Shown: positions 50,731-58,365 of the stretch, piece after piece
How positions within the stretch are numbered: the first letter of the stretch is position 1
Layout: every line of letters starts with the position of its first letter
Source of the DNA: Chloroflexota bacterium
GTDB lineage: Bacteria > Chloroflexota > Anaerolineae > Anaerolineales > Villigracilaceae
Length of the DNA stretch: 64,000 nt
Assembly: GCA_016234495.1 (NCBI GenBank)
Contig: JACRBI010000008.1
Span: 1-64,000, forward strand
Direction: 5' to 3'
Notes under the pieces: model-generated
Databases searched by the model: none
Told to the model about the DNA's origin: nothing
What the model saw: only the letters and a program-made list of their open reading frames with translations
Position numbers and translations under genes: made by a program

Positions 50731-52788
50731 TTGCTCACAACGATTGAAAAAATCATCTTCATTGTGCTGGCGATCACGGCGGCGGGGTTCACATTTCATG
50801 GGTTCAAGACCATCATCGACTCGATCCGCAAGGGACGACCTGCACCCGAGTTGAAGAACATCCCTGCGAGTTTGCTCAATGCAGGCGTGAAGGTGTTGTT
50901 CCAGCAGACCATCTTCAAAGCACGCAAAGTTCTCAGCGCCATTCACATGGGACTGTTCTTCGGTCTCATCACGTATGCCATCGTCAACTTGATGGATGTT
51001 CTCGAAGGTCTCGTCCCTGGCTTCGACTTGGTCTATGGCGGCAAGCACATCCCCAACGCGCCGACGGGACTCGTCAATGCCTTCAATCTCATCGCCGACG
51101 TGATGAGCATGTTCCTGTTGATTGCCATCACCGTGTTTTTGGTGCGCCGCTTCATCGTCAAGGACAAGGCGCTCACTTACCGCGATAACGTCCTGCTGAA
51201 TCCAAAAGTCAAAGCGGGCGGGCAGGCGCGAGACTCGCTCACTGTGGGTGTGTTCGTCATCATGCACGTTGTCGCGCATGTGCTCAGTCAAGCCTATCGC
51301 CTCACCGAAGGCGCCGACCCGTTCATGCCGTTTGCAAGTTTTCTCAATTCGATTTTCGGCGTGTCCGAAACGGGCGTGCATGTTGCGTGGTGGGTCAGCA
51401 TTGGCTGGGTGATGTTCATCGTCCCCTACCTCTCGCGCAGCAAGCACACGCACTTTTTCATGTCGCCCATCAATCTCGGTTTGGCGAAACAGAATCCGCG
51501 CGGTCAACTCGACACACCCGCGAAGGTTGACCCTGGCGCGAAATTTTTGCATGACCTTTCGTGGAAGCGCGTTCTGGATTCCTACGCCTGCGTGCAATGC
51601 AATCGCTGTCAGGATGTCTGCCCCGCGAATTTTTATGGGCGACCGCTCTCCCCTTCGGCATTGGAAGTGAACAAGCGTTATCTCCTTAAGGAGGCGACCT
51701 TCGGCTCTCACCCCGACCGATTGCTGGTTCCGCTTACTGAGAGCGTTATCTCCCCTGAGGCGGTTTGGTCTTGCACAACCTGCTATGCGTGTGTCCGCGT
51801 GTGTCCTGTCGGCAATGAACCGATGGCAGACATCGTGGACATCCGTCGGCGCATGTTGATCGATGGCTATGAAATTGACAGCGGCGTGCAGAACGCGCTT
51901 CAATCTCTCGCCACGAACGGCAACTGGATGAGCAAAGGCAAACGTCTGCGCGGACGCTGGGCAAAGGAAATGGAATTCCCCGTCAAGAACGCGACTGAAG
52001 AACCCGTTGAACATCTCTGGTTTGTCGGTGATACCGCTTCCTTCGATGAACGCGTCATTCCAAATACAAAGATGGTAGCGCGGCTCTTCAATCAAGGCGG
52101 CTTGGACTTCGGCATTATGTACCAGAACGAATCCAACTCTGGCAACGATGTGCGCCGCGTGGGCGAAGAAGGTCTGTTCGAGCAACTCGTCGAGCAGAAT
52201 ATGGCGGCGTTTGGCAAAGCGCAGTTCAAACAGATCGTCACAACTGACCCGCACTCGTTCAACACACTCAAGAACGAGTATCCGCAATTCGGCGGGACGT
52301 TTGAAGTGAAGCATTACACCGTGACGCTGCTCAAGTTAATTGAAGAAGGCAAACTCACGATCAAGAATAAACTGTCCAATTACAAAGTCACTTTCCACGA
52401 CCCGTGCTATCTCGGTCGCTACAACGGCGGATTCACCGCTCCGCGTAAACTACTCGAACTGCTCGGTGTGGAATTCCACGAAATGCCGCGCAACTGCGAG
52501 AACTCATTCTGCTGCGGCGCAGGCGGCGGTCAGATCTGGATGGGCAAGGTTGCGCCTGGGGAACGTCCCGCCGAGAACCGAATCAAAGAAGCGTTGACCA
52601 CCTTCGGTGAAGGCTCAAACGCGAAGACCCAACTCTTCATCGTCACTTGTCCCAAAGACATGATCATGTACTCCGACGCGGTCAAGACCACTGGCAACGA
52701 AGGCAAGATCGAAGTCCGCGACATCATTCAGTTGGTGGCGGAAGCCGTCGGAATTGAGGAACCTATCCACGCACCCGTCGCCGCGTAG
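50731..52788 (+). CDS. Membrane Etf:(mena)quinone oxidoreductase, EMO/EtfD-like
   Basis: A 685-aa protein fusing a NarI-like membrane domain (about 1-240, about six helices with heme-candidate His such as 'LSAIHMGLFFGL' and 'VFVIMHVVAHVL') to an HdrC-HdrB part: 4Fe-4S motifs 'CVQCNRCQDVCP' (about 288) and 'CTTCYACVRVCP' (about 348), CCG motifs 'FHDPCYLGRYNG' and 'NSFCCGAGGGQIWMG'. This architecture is that of EtfD/DUF224-type proteins, which pass electrons from Etf to menaquinone. The start is TTG with GGAGG upstream. Ends Ala-Ala-stop in a REP element. Confidence 0.9.
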   Translation: MLTTIEKIIFIVLAITAAGFTFHGFKTIIDSIRKGRPAPELKNIPASLLNAGVKVLFQQTIFKARKVLSAIHMGLFFGLITYAIVNLMDVLEGLVPGFDLVYGGKHIPNAPTGLVNAFNLIADVMSMFLLIAITVFLVRRFIVKDKALTYRDNVLLNPKVKAGGQARDSLTVGVFVIMHVVAHVLSQAYRLTEGADPFMPFASFLNSIFGVSETGVHVAWWVSIGWVMFIVPYLSRSKHTHFFMSPINLGLAKQNPRGQLDTPAKVDPGAKFLHDLSWKRVLDSYACVQCNRCQDVCPANFYGRPLSPSALEVNKRYLLKEATFGSHPDRLLVPLTESVISPEAVWSCTTCYACVRVCPVGNEPMADIVDIRRRMLIDGYEIDSGVQNALQSLATNGNWMSKGKRLRGRWAKEMEFPVKNATEEPVEHLWFVGDTASFDERVIPNTKMVARLFNQGGLDFGIMYQNESNSGNDVRRVGEEGLFEQLVEQNMAAFGKAQFKQIVTTDPHSFNTLKNEYPQFGGTFEVKHYTVTLLKLIEEGKLTIKNKLSNYKVTFHDPCYLGRYNGGFTAPRKLLELLGVEFHEMPRNCENSFCCGAGGGQIWMGKVAPGERPAENRIKEALTTFGEGSNAKTQLFIVTCPKDMIMYSDAVKTTGNEGKIEVRDIIQLVAEAVGIEEPIHAPVAA

Positions 52789-52852
52789 TGGACGTTCTCT
52801 AACGTCTACGGGTTGCGCCAACCGACATGGCGCTAGAGAGCGCCTAGTACGC
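52783..52852 (+). repeat. BIME-like REP doublet C, upstream of the RAYT gene
   Basis: GCGTAG (stop of the EMO gene), hairpin GTGGACGTT/AACGTCTAC with loop CTCT, spacer, hairpin GGCGCT/AGCGCC with loop AGAG, then GTACGC. Confidence 0.8.
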
Positions 52853-52867
52853 ATAGAAAAGGAGTTT

Positions 52868-53404
52868 ATGTACCCACGAATTCGTATGGAAGGTTCGGTG
52901 TACTACATCACAACAAACGTGTACGGACGTTTGAAAATATTCAATACACCATCCTTCATCATACCGATTCTGGATAGCCTGAATTTCTACCGCCATCAAT
53001 TCAAATGCAAACTTCTCGGTTACGTCATCATGCTCGACCATTTGCACTTGCTGATTTACCCAACTGGTGATTCTTCCGTCGTTTCCGATTTCATGCGCGA
53101 TTTCAAACGCTTTACGTCAGGCAGGATTGCGCGACAGGCAGAGTTGGAAGGCAAAACCGAATGGACAGCTCATTTTCAAGAGTCAGGCGAAGAGACAAAA
53201 CGAGCCGAGAAAAAGGTTTGGCAGGACTCGTTTTGGGAGCAATTCATCATCACCGAAAAGTTCCTGACCGAGAAGTTGAATTACATCCATATGAACCCCG
53301 TTCGTGCAGGTTTGGTGGATGACCCAGCAAAATATCCGTATTCGAGTTATCGCAATTACGAGTTTAATGACAGTGCGCTGATTGAGATTGACAAGGATTG
53401 GTAG
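52868..53404 (+). CDS. REP-associated tyrosine transposase (RAYT, Y1_Tnp family)
   Basis: A 178-aa IS200-like HUH enzyme. HUH pair in 'MLDHLHLLIYPTGD' (about residues 57-70), catalytic Tyr in 'KLNYIHMNPVRAGLVDDP' (about 137-154), and the following 'YPYSSYRNYE'. RAYT proteins nick single-stranded DNA at REP hairpins with a GTAG foot. Start at MYPRIRMEGS with AAAGGAG upstream. BIME-like REP doublets flank it on both sides (52783 and 53401), and others lie in the same operon. It splits a sulfur operon, so it is probably a later insertion. Confidence 0.93.
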   Translation: MYPRIRMEGSVYYITTNVYGRLKIFNTPSFIIPILDSLNFYRHQFKCKLLGYVIMLDHLHLLIYPTGDSSVVSDFMRDFKRFTSGRIARQAELEGKTEWTAHFQESGEETKRAEKKVWQDSFWEQFIITEKFLTEKLNYIHMNPVRAGLVDDPAKYPYSSYRNYEFNDSALIEIDKDW

Positions 53405-53478
53405 CGCAATGCGCAGGAGACGTTCTCTAACGTCGAATTTGGATGGCGCAAAATGGCGGTAGAGACCGCCTGCTACGC
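53401..53478 (+). repeat. BIME-like REP doublet D, downstream of the RAYT gene
   Basis: GTAG at the RAYT stop, hairpin GACGTT/AACGTC with loop CTCT, spacer, hairpin GGCGGT/ACCGCC with loop AGAG, then CTACGC. The first stem is shorter and more decayed than in the other copies. Confidence 0.75.
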
Positions 53479-53492
53479 AGAAACAATGAATT

Positions 53493-53774
53493 ATGTTTAA
53501 ATGTCCCTATTGCGATTTTAGCGGTAAGCGATCCGAAGTCCACAATCACCTCGCGGAAAATCATGGCGATACGCTTGGTGTGCGCGTGGACGAATTTACA
53601 AAGCACACGTTTTACGTGATCACCTGTCCCGTTTGCGGCGCGAGTTATGAACAGGTCACGAAGAAAGCGCGCCGCGACCCGAGTTTTGTGTCAGAATATG
53701 AATACGAGATTCGGTTGGTTGTTTTCGATCTACTTCTGTATCACCTGCAAGGTGAACATCAACTTGGCGCGTAA
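53493..53774 (+). CDS. Small zinc-finger protein of unknown function
   Basis: A 93-aa protein with a C2H2-like finger ('FKCPYCDFSGKRSEVHNHL' then H25 in 'AENHGD') and a second CxxC ('TCPVCGASY', about residues 44-52). The C-terminus ('VFDLLLYHLQGEHQLGA') has a hydrophobic helix and His. No family recognised. It lies between the RAYT gene and lbpA1, and ends Gly-Ala-stop in a REP element. No good ribosome site is seen, so translation is less certain. Confidence 0.55.
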   Translation: MFKCPYCDFSGKRSEVHNHLAENHGDTLGVRVDEFTKHTFYVITCPVCGASYEQVTKKARRDPSFVSEYEYEIRLVVFDLLLYHLQGEHQLGA

Positions 53775-53823
53775 GTGGCGCTCTCTTGCGCCACAAGCGG
53801 ACGTTAGAGAACGTCCGCTACGC
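53769..53823 (+). repeat. BIME-like REP doublet E
   Basis: GCGTAA (stop of the small ORF), hairpin GTGGCGC/GCGCCAC, then GCGGACGTT/AACGTCCGC with loop AGAG and foot CTACGC. The right half is the same as the intragenic copy in etfB. Confidence 0.85.
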
Positions 53824-53845
53824 AACGAAAAAATTGGAGGCTCAA

Positions 53846-54283
53846 ATGGCAACAGTTCGTGGATGTAACATTCCTGAAAATCTCTACTACTGGGTGGAGA
53901 AACACGCCTGGGCATTGCCCATGGACGATGGCACCGTGAAGATTGGCATTACCGATGTAGCGCAGAATTTGGCGAAGGGCATTGTCAACGCCACGCCGAA
54001 GGAAGCGGGACGCACCGTGCAGAAGGGCAAATCGGCGGGGACGCTGGAGAGCGGAAAGTGGGTGGGACCTGTCACATCACCTGTGACAGGTGAGATCGTG
54101 GAAGTGAATGAAGCAATGAAGGGCAAGCCATCGCTAATCAACTCCGACCCGTATGGTGAGGGCTGGTTCGTGAAGGTCAAGCCCACCGATTGGGCTGGCG
54201 AAAGTGCCGCGCTGTTGACTGGTGAAGCGGCTGTGGCTGCGTATCAGAAATTTATGGAAGAACAAAACCTAAAGTTTGAATGA
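53846..54283 (+). CDS. lbpA1: Lipoate-binding protein 1 (LbpA/GcvH-like)
   Basis: A 145-aa GcvH-type protein with the lipoyl Lys71 in 'GTLESGKWVGP', in the ESxKWVG form known from LbpA of sHdr systems (GcvH usually has ESVKA/ESTKA). Conserved 'KIGITDVAQ' and 'NSDPYGEGWFVKVKP' are seen. No glycine cleavage genes are near. LbpA carries the sulfur substrate as lipoyl persulfide to the sHdr complex. Start at MATVRGCNIPEN behind TTGGAGG. A second copy follows. Confidence 0.9.
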   Translation: MATVRGCNIPENLYYWVEKHAWALPMDDGTVKIGITDVAQNLAKGIVNATPKEAGRTVQKGKSAGTLESGKWVGPVTSPVTGEIVEVNEAMKGKPSLINSDPYGEGWFVKVKPTDWAGESAALLTGEAAVAAYQKFMEEQNLKFE

Positions 54284-54340
54284 TGAATGAAGAATGCAGA
54301 ATAAAAAAATTCTGCATTCTCTATTCTGCATTCTTCATTT
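54284..54340. repeat. Self-complementary repeat between lbpA1 and lbpA2
   Basis: GATGAATGAAGAATGCAGAA on the left and TTCTGCATTCTTCAT on the right form a long stem over an A/T-rich loop. Confidence 0.65.
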
Positions 54341-54344
54341 CCCC

Positions 54345-54791
54345 ATGATTTTCTACGCCTGTGACATTCCCGAAGACCTCTATTACGACATCGAGCGCGA
54401 TGTGTGGATTCGCTTTGACGGCGAGATCGCCACGCTCGGCATGACCGATGTCGCCCAAACCCGCTGCGGAAAGTTTGCCGCGCTCAGTTTTCGGGAAGTT
54501 GGCAAGAAGGTTGCACAAGGCAAGGCGTTGGCAACCATTGAGTCCGCCAAATGGGTGGGACCGTTCCCTGCGCCGTTCTCGTGTGAGATCGTAGCAACGA
54601 ATGAAGAAGCATTTGCAAATAATATCCTGCTCGCTAATAAAGAACCGTACACCGATGGCTGGCTAGTAAAAGTGAGACCGACGAATTTGGAAAGCGAACG
54701 CGGTCACCTAGTTACAGGCGACGAAGCAGTTGAGAAATACAAAGCAAGAATTCAGGAATTGAAGATCAATTGTCTAAGGTGTATTGATTAG
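54345..54791 (+). CDS. lbpA2: Lipoate-binding protein 2 (LbpA/GcvH-like)
   Basis: A 148-aa paralogue of LbpA1 with the lipoyl Lys69 in 'ATIESAKWVGP', 'LGMTDVAQ' and 'NKEPYTDGWLVKVRP'. It shares the same order of blocks but differs in many positions, so the duplication is not recent. Start at MIFYACDIPEDL; the segment before it is a hairpin (54290-54340) rich in TTCTGCATTC words and no clear ribosome site is present. It may have a distinct partner from LbpA1. Confidence 0.88.
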   Translation: MIFYACDIPEDLYYDIERDVWIRFDGEIATLGMTDVAQTRCGKFAALSFREVGKKVAQGKALATIESAKWVGPFPAPFSCEIVATNEEAFANNILLANKEPYTDGWLVKVRPTNLESERGHLVTGDEAVEKYKARIQELKINCLRCID

Positions 54792-54799
54792 GAGATTCC

Positions 54800-55396
54800 A
54801 TGTTCACGATTTATTGGATAATCGCTGGCTCAATCGCAATGGCTGTCGGCGCAATACTTCTCGGTGTTTGGTTGCGAAGAAATCCATCCAAAGAAAATGC
54901 AGAGAAATCAAGCCGTGTCATGCACTTCCTATTTTTTGCAGGACAGATCGCTCCACCGATTGTTGCGTTTTTTTACCCTGGGATATCTCGTCTCGATGAA
55001 CTGGTCGGATTAAACCCTTTGCCCATGCGACCTATCTTTCTCGGAATCGGTATCTTGCTTGCCATCCCAGGTTTTTATTTCATGGCAGTGACCAATAAAT
55101 TGCTGCGTTCCATTGGGAAAGGCACTAATGCCTTTGTATTGACCAGGCATGTCGTCAATGACGATATTTATAAGCGCACTCGAAACCCAATGTCATTAGG
55201 CTTTTACCTGCTTGCCATTGCGCTGGGATTCGTCACTAGCTCAACCTTTGCCACACTCGCCGCTGTTCTTTGCATTATCCCGTCTCATTTGATCTTCATT
55301 AAGTACTTTGAAGAAAAAGAATTGGAACTTCGTTTCGGCGAATCCTATCTTGAATATAAAAAGAACGTCCCGTTTCTCTTTCCAAAACTCGGTTAG
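54800..55396 (+). CDS. Isoprenylcysteine methyltransferase-like membrane protein
   Basis: A 198-aa membrane protein (about five helices) with a C-terminal phospholipid/isoprenylcysteine methyltransferase motif: 'YKRTRNPMSLGFYLLAIALG' and 'KYFEEKELELRFGESYLEYK'. The HxxxRNPxxxG and E..L...FG..Y..Y pattern is typical of ICMT/PEMT-like proteins that bind SAM. The substrate is unknown. Its place between lbpA2 and the lipoate ligase is suggestive of a lipid or lipoate-linked role but may be chance. Confidence 0.8.
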   Translation: MFTIYWIIAGSIAMAVGAILLGVWLRRNPSKENAEKSSRVMHFLFFAGQIAPPIVAFFYPGISRLDELVGLNPLPMRPIFLGIGILLAIPGFYFMAVTNKLLRSIGKGTNAFVLTRHVVNDDIYKRTRNPMSLGFYLLAIALGFVTSSTFATLAAVLCIIPSHLIFIKYFEEKELELRFGESYLEYKKNVPFLFPKLG

Positions 55397-55420
55397 ACCA
55401 TACTTTCATAGAGGTGAATC

Positions 55421-56506
55421 ATGTCCAAGAAAATCCGTTTGCTTTACATGGAAGGCGTATCCCCACTCCGCTCGCAGACTGTCTATCACGCGGTCGGGTA
55501 CGCCATGAAAGAAAGCACGCCCAACACCATCATCATGGTCTCGCCGAATGGACCGTATGTGTCCATCGGCTACCATCAGGATATGCAAAAGGAAGTTGAT
55601 CTCGATTACTGCGAGAAACACAACCTGCCCGTCTATCGTCGTGAAGTCGGCGGCGGCGCGGTGTTTTTGGATAACGGTCAATTGTTTACGCAATGGATCT
55701 TCCACAAGGAAGATTTACCCACCACATTGGAAGAACGCTTCAAACTTTACATTGATCCGCTTGTGGCAACTTATCAGGAACTCGGCATCCCCGCCAATCA
55801 CCGTCCGATCAACGATGTGCATGTCAACGGCAAGAAGATCGGCGGCACGGGCGCGGCGCAGATGGGCATTGCCGAAATTCTCGTCGGCAGTTTGATGTAT
55901 ACCTTCGACAAGAAGACCATGTCGCAGGTACTGAAAGTCCCTTCCGAGAAAATGCGCGACAAGATTTTCGAATCGCTCGAAGCCTACATGACCACGATGA
56001 CCGAGCAACTCGGATCCACGCCCGACCGCGCCACAGTCAAAGACTTGTATATGAAGAAAGTCTCCGAAGCGTTGGGCATGGAAGTTTACGAAGGCGAGTG
56101 GACAGAGGAGGAAGAAGCGATGGCAAAAGAGATCGACGCGCGCTTCACCTCCGATGAATGGCTGTATCAAAAAGGTCAACTCAAACAGCAGGGCGTGAAA
56201 ATTCATCAGGATGTACACATCGTCGAAGCGGCATTCAAGGCTCAGGGCGGTTTGATCCGCATCATCGCCCGCCTGCGTGAAGGTCGCATTGACGACGTCA
56301 CCATCTCTGGCGATTTCACCCTGCTGCCTGTCTTCGCTCTCGGCGCGCTCGAACAATCCCTGCGCGGTGTCGCCGCCACGCCTGAGAATCTCAAATCCAA
56401 GATCGAAGAAGCGTACTATCGCCTCAACATCCAATCCCCTGGCGTCACGCCCACCGATTTCACAACGGCGATCATGAATGCCGTGACTCCTCCGCAAGCC
56501 GCTTAA
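55421..56506 (+). CDS. lplA: Lipoate-protein ligase (sLpl-like, with C-terminal accessory domain)
   Basis: A 361-aa ligase. Catalytic domain 'REVGGGAVFLDNGQLFTQWI' (about residues 68-87), 'NDVHVNGKKIGGTGAAQMG' (about 130-148, with the catalytic Lys), and a fused C-terminal LplB/accessory domain (about 255-355). It activates lipoate and attaches it to the lipoyl Lys of LbpA1/LbpA2. Dedicated lipoate ligases are a hallmark of sHdr clusters. LipS1/LipS2 lipoate-synthesis genes are not in the window. It follows the methyltransferase-like gene by 24 bases. Confidence 0.88.
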   Translation: MSKKIRLLYMEGVSPLRSQTVYHAVGYAMKESTPNTIIMVSPNGPYVSIGYHQDMQKEVDLDYCEKHNLPVYRREVGGGAVFLDNGQLFTQWIFHKEDLPTTLEERFKLYIDPLVATYQELGIPANHRPINDVHVNGKKIGGTGAAQMGIAEILVGSLMYTFDKKTMSQVLKVPSEKMRDKIFESLEAYMTTMTEQLGSTPDRATVKDLYMKKVSEALGMEVYEGEWTEEEEAMAKEIDARFTSDEWLYQKGQLKQQGVKIHQDVHIVEAAFKAQGGLIRIIARLREGRIDDVTISGDFTLLPVFALGALEQSLRGVAATPENLKSKIEEAYYRLNIQSPGVTPTDFTTAIMNAVTPPQAA

Positions 56507-56512
56507 TGATTC

Positions 56513-56594
56513 ACCACAGATGAACACAGATCGACACAGATGTTTGATGAACGTTTTTCAAACTTATCCAATTCATCAGCGTTTATCTGTGGTT
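56513..56594. repeat. Dispersed self-complementary repeat (CACAGAT family)
   Basis: ACCACAGATGAACACAGAT on the left pairs imperfectly with ATCTGTGGTT on the right. It lies between the lipoate ligase and the SoeBC-like genes. Confidence 0.6.
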
Positions 56595-56611
56595 AAAAGG
56601 TTTTTCACTTA

Positions 56612-58255
56612 ATGACTCAAAACTACGGCTTCCTCATCGACCAATCCAAATGCATCGGCTGTCACGCCTGCTCCACCGCGTGCAAATCCGAGAATCAAGT
56701 GCCGCTTGGCGTGTATCGCACATGGGTCAAGTATGTGGAGACAGGCTCCTACCCCGACGTGCGCCGCCGCTTTCAGGTGACGCGCTGCAACCACTGTGCT
56801 AACCCGCCTTGCGTGCGCATCTGTCCCGTCACTGCGATGTATCAACGTGATGATGGCATCGTTGAATTTGATCCGTCAATCTGCATCGGATGTAAATCCT
56901 GCATGCAAGCCTGCCCCTACGACTCGATCTATCTCGACCCCGAAACCAACACCGCTGCGAAATGCACCTTCTGCGCGCATCGTTTGGATGTGGGACTCGA
57001 ACCCGCCTGCGTGGTGGTCTGCCCCGAACACGCGATCCTCGCTGGCGACTTGAACGACCCCGCCTCAGAAATAAGCCGAAAGTTGTCCACTGCGCAAGTG
57101 AGCGTTCGCAAGCCTGAGCAGGGGACGGGTCCCAAACTGTTCTACATCAATGGCAACGATTGGTCGCTGCATCCTTCTGCCACTCAAACCCACGACTCCT
57201 ACATGTGGGCGGATAAGGTCACCGAGCAAAACGTCACTGCTTTTGAGCGCGGATCAATTGCATTGCCTGTCTTGAAATCCAAATCGGGCACGCCCATCCG
57301 TACCCCGCAGACTCAAGGCGAGCCGCTCAACGGTCCCATTCAGTTTGGCGGACGTGTTGCCGAGCACATGGTGCAGACTGCATACACCGCACAGCACAAG
57401 ATCAACTGGCACTGGGAACTGCCTTCGTATCTCGTCACCAAAAACATCGCAGGCGGATTGTTCATGCTGCTCAGCCTTGGTGCAGGTTTGGGGATGTTCA
57501 CATTCGACTCCGCGACCTTCCTTGCTACTGGCTTCACGGCAATGATTTTCATGCTTATCACAACCATCTTGCTCATCAAGGATTTGTCACAACCCAAACG
57601 TTTCTTGAATATTTTGTTCCGCCCGCAATGGAAGTCATGGGTGGCGCGCGGCGCGTACATCATGGTCACGTTCACGGTGATGGCGGGGCTGTGGTGGCTG
57701 CTCGAAGCGGGCGCATTCTGGAACATCCTCCTTGCTGATTTTGTCGCAGGCATTCGTCCGTTCGCGGCATGGATCGTCTTCCCCTTCGCATTGGGTGTGG
57801 TCATCTACACCGCCTTCCTGCTCAATCAAGCCGAAGGGCGCGACATGTGGCAAAGCCCATTGCTGTCATTCCAACTGTTGTCGCAATCCATCATGGTTGC
57901 CAGCAGTGTTTTCTTTGGGCTGAATACGATCCCTGCTATTCGTTTGCCAGCAGATTCGATTGAATTTCTACGCGTTGTCCTCCCCGCAAGCATCGTCATC
58001 AACTTGCTTCTAACCCTCGCGCCTAAACTCACTTCCTTTGCGACTGACACCGCCATGCTCGCCTCGCGCGAAATGACCCACGGCAAATTCCGCAATCACT
58101 TCTGGTGGGGCGGCATAGCGCTGGGACACATCATCCCCATGTTGCTCTGGCTCTTCCTACCCTTCACCCTGCCCATCGCTCTGACGATCATGATCGGCAT
58201 GTTCTTCTACGAATACGCCTTCGTGATGGCGCCGCAGTATATTCCGAATTCTTAG
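56612..58255 (+). CDS. Fused iron-sulfur and NrfD-like membrane subunit (SoeBC-type)
   Basis: A 547-aa fusion. N-terminal ferredoxin-like subunit with four Cys clusters ('CIGCHACSTACKSENQ', 'CNHCANPPCVRICP', 'CIGCKSCMQACPYDS', 'CTFCAHRLDVGLEPACVVVCP') (residues 14-150), and a C-terminal membrane domain (about 275-545) with eight or so helices, typical of DmsC/NrfD. These usually are separate B and C genes. It passes electrons between the quinone pool and the molybdenum subunit encoded downstream. Sulfite, polysulfide or DMSO-type substrates are all possible from this subunit alone. Confidence 0.87.
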   Translation: MTQNYGFLIDQSKCIGCHACSTACKSENQVPLGVYRTWVKYVETGSYPDVRRRFQVTRCNHCANPPCVRICPVTAMYQRDDGIVEFDPSICIGCKSCMQACPYDSIYLDPETNTAAKCTFCAHRLDVGLEPACVVVCPEHAILAGDLNDPASEISRKLSTAQVSVRKPEQGTGPKLFYINGNDWSLHPSATQTHDSYMWADKVTEQNVTAFERGSIALPVLKSKSGTPIRTPQTQGEPLNGPIQFGGRVAEHMVQTAYTAQHKINWHWELPSYLVTKNIAGGLFMLLSLGAGLGMFTFDSATFLATGFTAMIFMLITTILLIKDLSQPKRFLNILFRPQWKSWVARGAYIMVTFTVMAGLWWLLEAGAFWNILLADFVAGIRPFAAWIVFPFALGVVIYTAFLLNQAEGRDMWQSPLLSFQLLSQSIMVASSVFFGLNTIPAIRLPADSIEFLRVVLPASIVINLLLTLAPKLTSFATDTAMLASREMTHGKFRNHFWWGGIALGHIIPMLLWLFLPFTLPIALTIMIGMFFYEYAFVMAPQYIPNS

Positions 58256-58257
58256 AG

Positions 58258-58358
58258 CAAGTTTGAAAGTTGACAGGTTGGAAAGTTTGAATGTTGCGTT
58301 CTTTATAACCAGCAAACCTTCTAACTTGTAAACCTGCAAACTTGACACCTGGAACCTG
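58258..58358. repeat. Self-complementary repeat between SoeBC- and SoeA-like genes
   Basis: CAAGTTTGAAAGTTGACAGGTT and CAAACTTGACACC with TTTGAATGTTG are inverted A/T/G words that can fold over most of the 110-base gap. Confidence 0.5.
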
Positions 58359-58365
58359 AACCCTT

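Noticed and set aside
50227-52314. A 695-codon open frame on the minus strand across etfA and the EMO gene
   Set aside because: It lies antisense to well-supported genes with clear Fe-S and Etf motifs; its own translation is low in known motifs and its openness follows from codon bias of the real genes.
47407-53823. CRISPR array from repeated palindromic units
   Set aside because: The units are unevenly spaced, lie between genes, and have no uniform spacers or cas genes. They are REP/BIME elements.
53846-54791. Glycine cleavage H proteins
   Set aside because: No gcvT or gcvP nearby, and the lipoyl motif is ESxKWVGP, as in LbpA, within a sulfur cluster with its own lipoate ligase.
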